Below are positions 63,504-64,000 of a stretch of DNA of 64,000 nt, piece after piece. Made by a program: the position numbers and the translations under genes. Under the pieces are notes generated by a model. The model was not told the DNA's origin, did not search any database, and was given only the letters and a program-made list of their open reading frames with translations. How positions within the stretch are numbered: position 1 is the first letter of the stretch; the number at the start of each line of letters is the position of its first letter. The DNA is from Agromyces soli (GTDB taxonomy: Bacteria; Actinomycetota; Actinomycetes; Actinomycetales; Microbacteriaceae), in the NCBI RefSeq assembly GCF_022811605.1, contig NZ_CP094533.1:2294001-2358000 (forward strand), given 5' to 3'.

Positions 63504-64000
63504 TCAGCTCCGGCCCGCGGCGGGCGCCGCGCCCGGCGCCGGCGTCGGGGCGTCGAGCAGCGCCCCGCTCACAGGCGCCCCGCTCGGCAGCGCCCGCAGC
63601 ATCCGTTCGAGGGCGACCTTCGCATCGGCGGCGACCGAGTCGGGCACCTGGATGCGGTTCACGACGCGGCCCTCGACGAGCTCCTCGAGCACCCAGGCCA
63701 GGTAGCCCGGGTGGATGCGGTACATCGTCGAGCACGGGCAGACCACCGGGTCGAGGCAGAAGATGGTGTGCTCGGGGTGCTCGGCGGCGAGCCGCTGCAC
63801 GAGGTTGATCTCGGTGCCGATCGCGAAGGTGGTGCCCGCCGGGGCGGCCTGGATCGCCTTCACGATGAAGTCCGTCGAACCGGCCGCGTCGGCGGCGTCG
63901 ACGACGGGCATCGGGGACTCGGGGTGCACGATGACCCGCACGCCGGGGTGCTCGCGGCGCGCCTCGGCGATCTGCTCGACCGTGAAGCGGCGGTGCACCG
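63504..64000 (-). CDS. nadA: Quinolinate synthase, C-terminal part (5' end outside window)
   Basis: NadA condenses iminoaspartate with dihydroxyacetone phosphate to quinolinate using a [4Fe-4S] cluster. The visible 165 residues include HPESPMPVVDAADAAGSTDFI, the last substrate part GTEINLVQRLAAEHPE and the cluster-binding region LDPVVCPCSTMYRIHPGYLAW. The frame stays open to the right edge. A GTG at 63996-63998 is internal, not the start. A Pro/Ala-rich tail of 20 residues ends the protein just before nadB. Confidence 0.94.
   Translation of the reverse strand, partial: VHRRFTVEQIAEARREHPGVRVIVHPESPMPVVDAADAAGSTDFIVKAIQAAPAGTTFAIGTEINLVQRLAAEHPEHTIFCLDPVVCPCSTMYRIHPGYLAWVLEELVEGRVVNRIQVPDSVAADAKVALERMLRALPSGAPVSGALLDAPTPAPGAAPAAGRS

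Overview
The window is about 64 kb of very G+C-rich DNA (roughly 70% by eye) with dense genes, GTG starts and many 1-4 base stop/start overlaps. Gene content and order fit an actinobacterium, most likely of the family Microbacteriaceae. The block greA - DUF4307 - small membrane protein - trhA - Z-prenyl transferase is the actinobacterial order known from Mycobacterium. No rRNA, tRNA, CRISPR array, insertion sequence or prophage was seen.

Layout. 1-3.4 kb: a solute-binding lipoprotein (cut by the window edge), a MoaF-like protein, an NTF2-like protein and an AraC-type regulator, probably a small catabolic locus. 3.6-13.2 kb: a long GAPDH, thiolase plus short-chain dehydrogenase, a PadR/HAAS membrane-protein pair, an AlkX/YcaQ-type glycosylase, an AI-2E-family permease and threonine deaminase. 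13.3-19.4 kb: greA, DUF4307, trhA, a prenyl transferase, a PLP enzyme and PIN-PhoH. 19.4-27.2 kb: a flavoprotein, a second PadR/membrane-protein pair, the run xseA-xseB-DUF4245-carbonic anhydrase-fumC, and divergent ispH. 27.2-36 kb: a TetR-controlled heterodimeric ABC exporter, class II aldolase and two tandem GlpX-type phosphatases, so aldolase and bisphosphatase lie side by side. 36-40.2 kb: rmuC, a DnaQ-like exonuclease, a methyltransferase and ychF. 40.2-56 kb is accessory in character: regulators with single effectors (DHFR-like, CDF transporter, MFS), a SUKH protein, an ECF sigma/anti-sigma pair, two Fpg/Nei-like glycosylases, acetyltransferases and a lone TOPRIM protein. 56-59.8 kb: a VWA protein, an MFS drug exporter and an unlisted 45-residue ORF. 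59.9-64 kb: nadA-nadB-nadC-nifS, de novo NAD synthesis with its own cysteine desulfurase.

The most unusual structure is a family of long palindromes built on the arm CGACTTGCCCGACTTTC. Three copies with an exact 48-bp period (16 codons) lie in frame inside nadB and add about 44 residues to the protein. A 40-bp perfect palindrome of the same family lies between two convergent genes at 7.9 kb, and a degraded copy lies at 54.5 kb. A second, unrelated inverted-repeat element flanks phoH. The ychF 3' end is present twice, the second copy as a diverged scar 1.4 kb downstream, marking a small islet. At least thirteen genes have a TAnnnT-like -10 hexamer 6-8 bases before the start codon, which suggests leaderless mRNAs are common.
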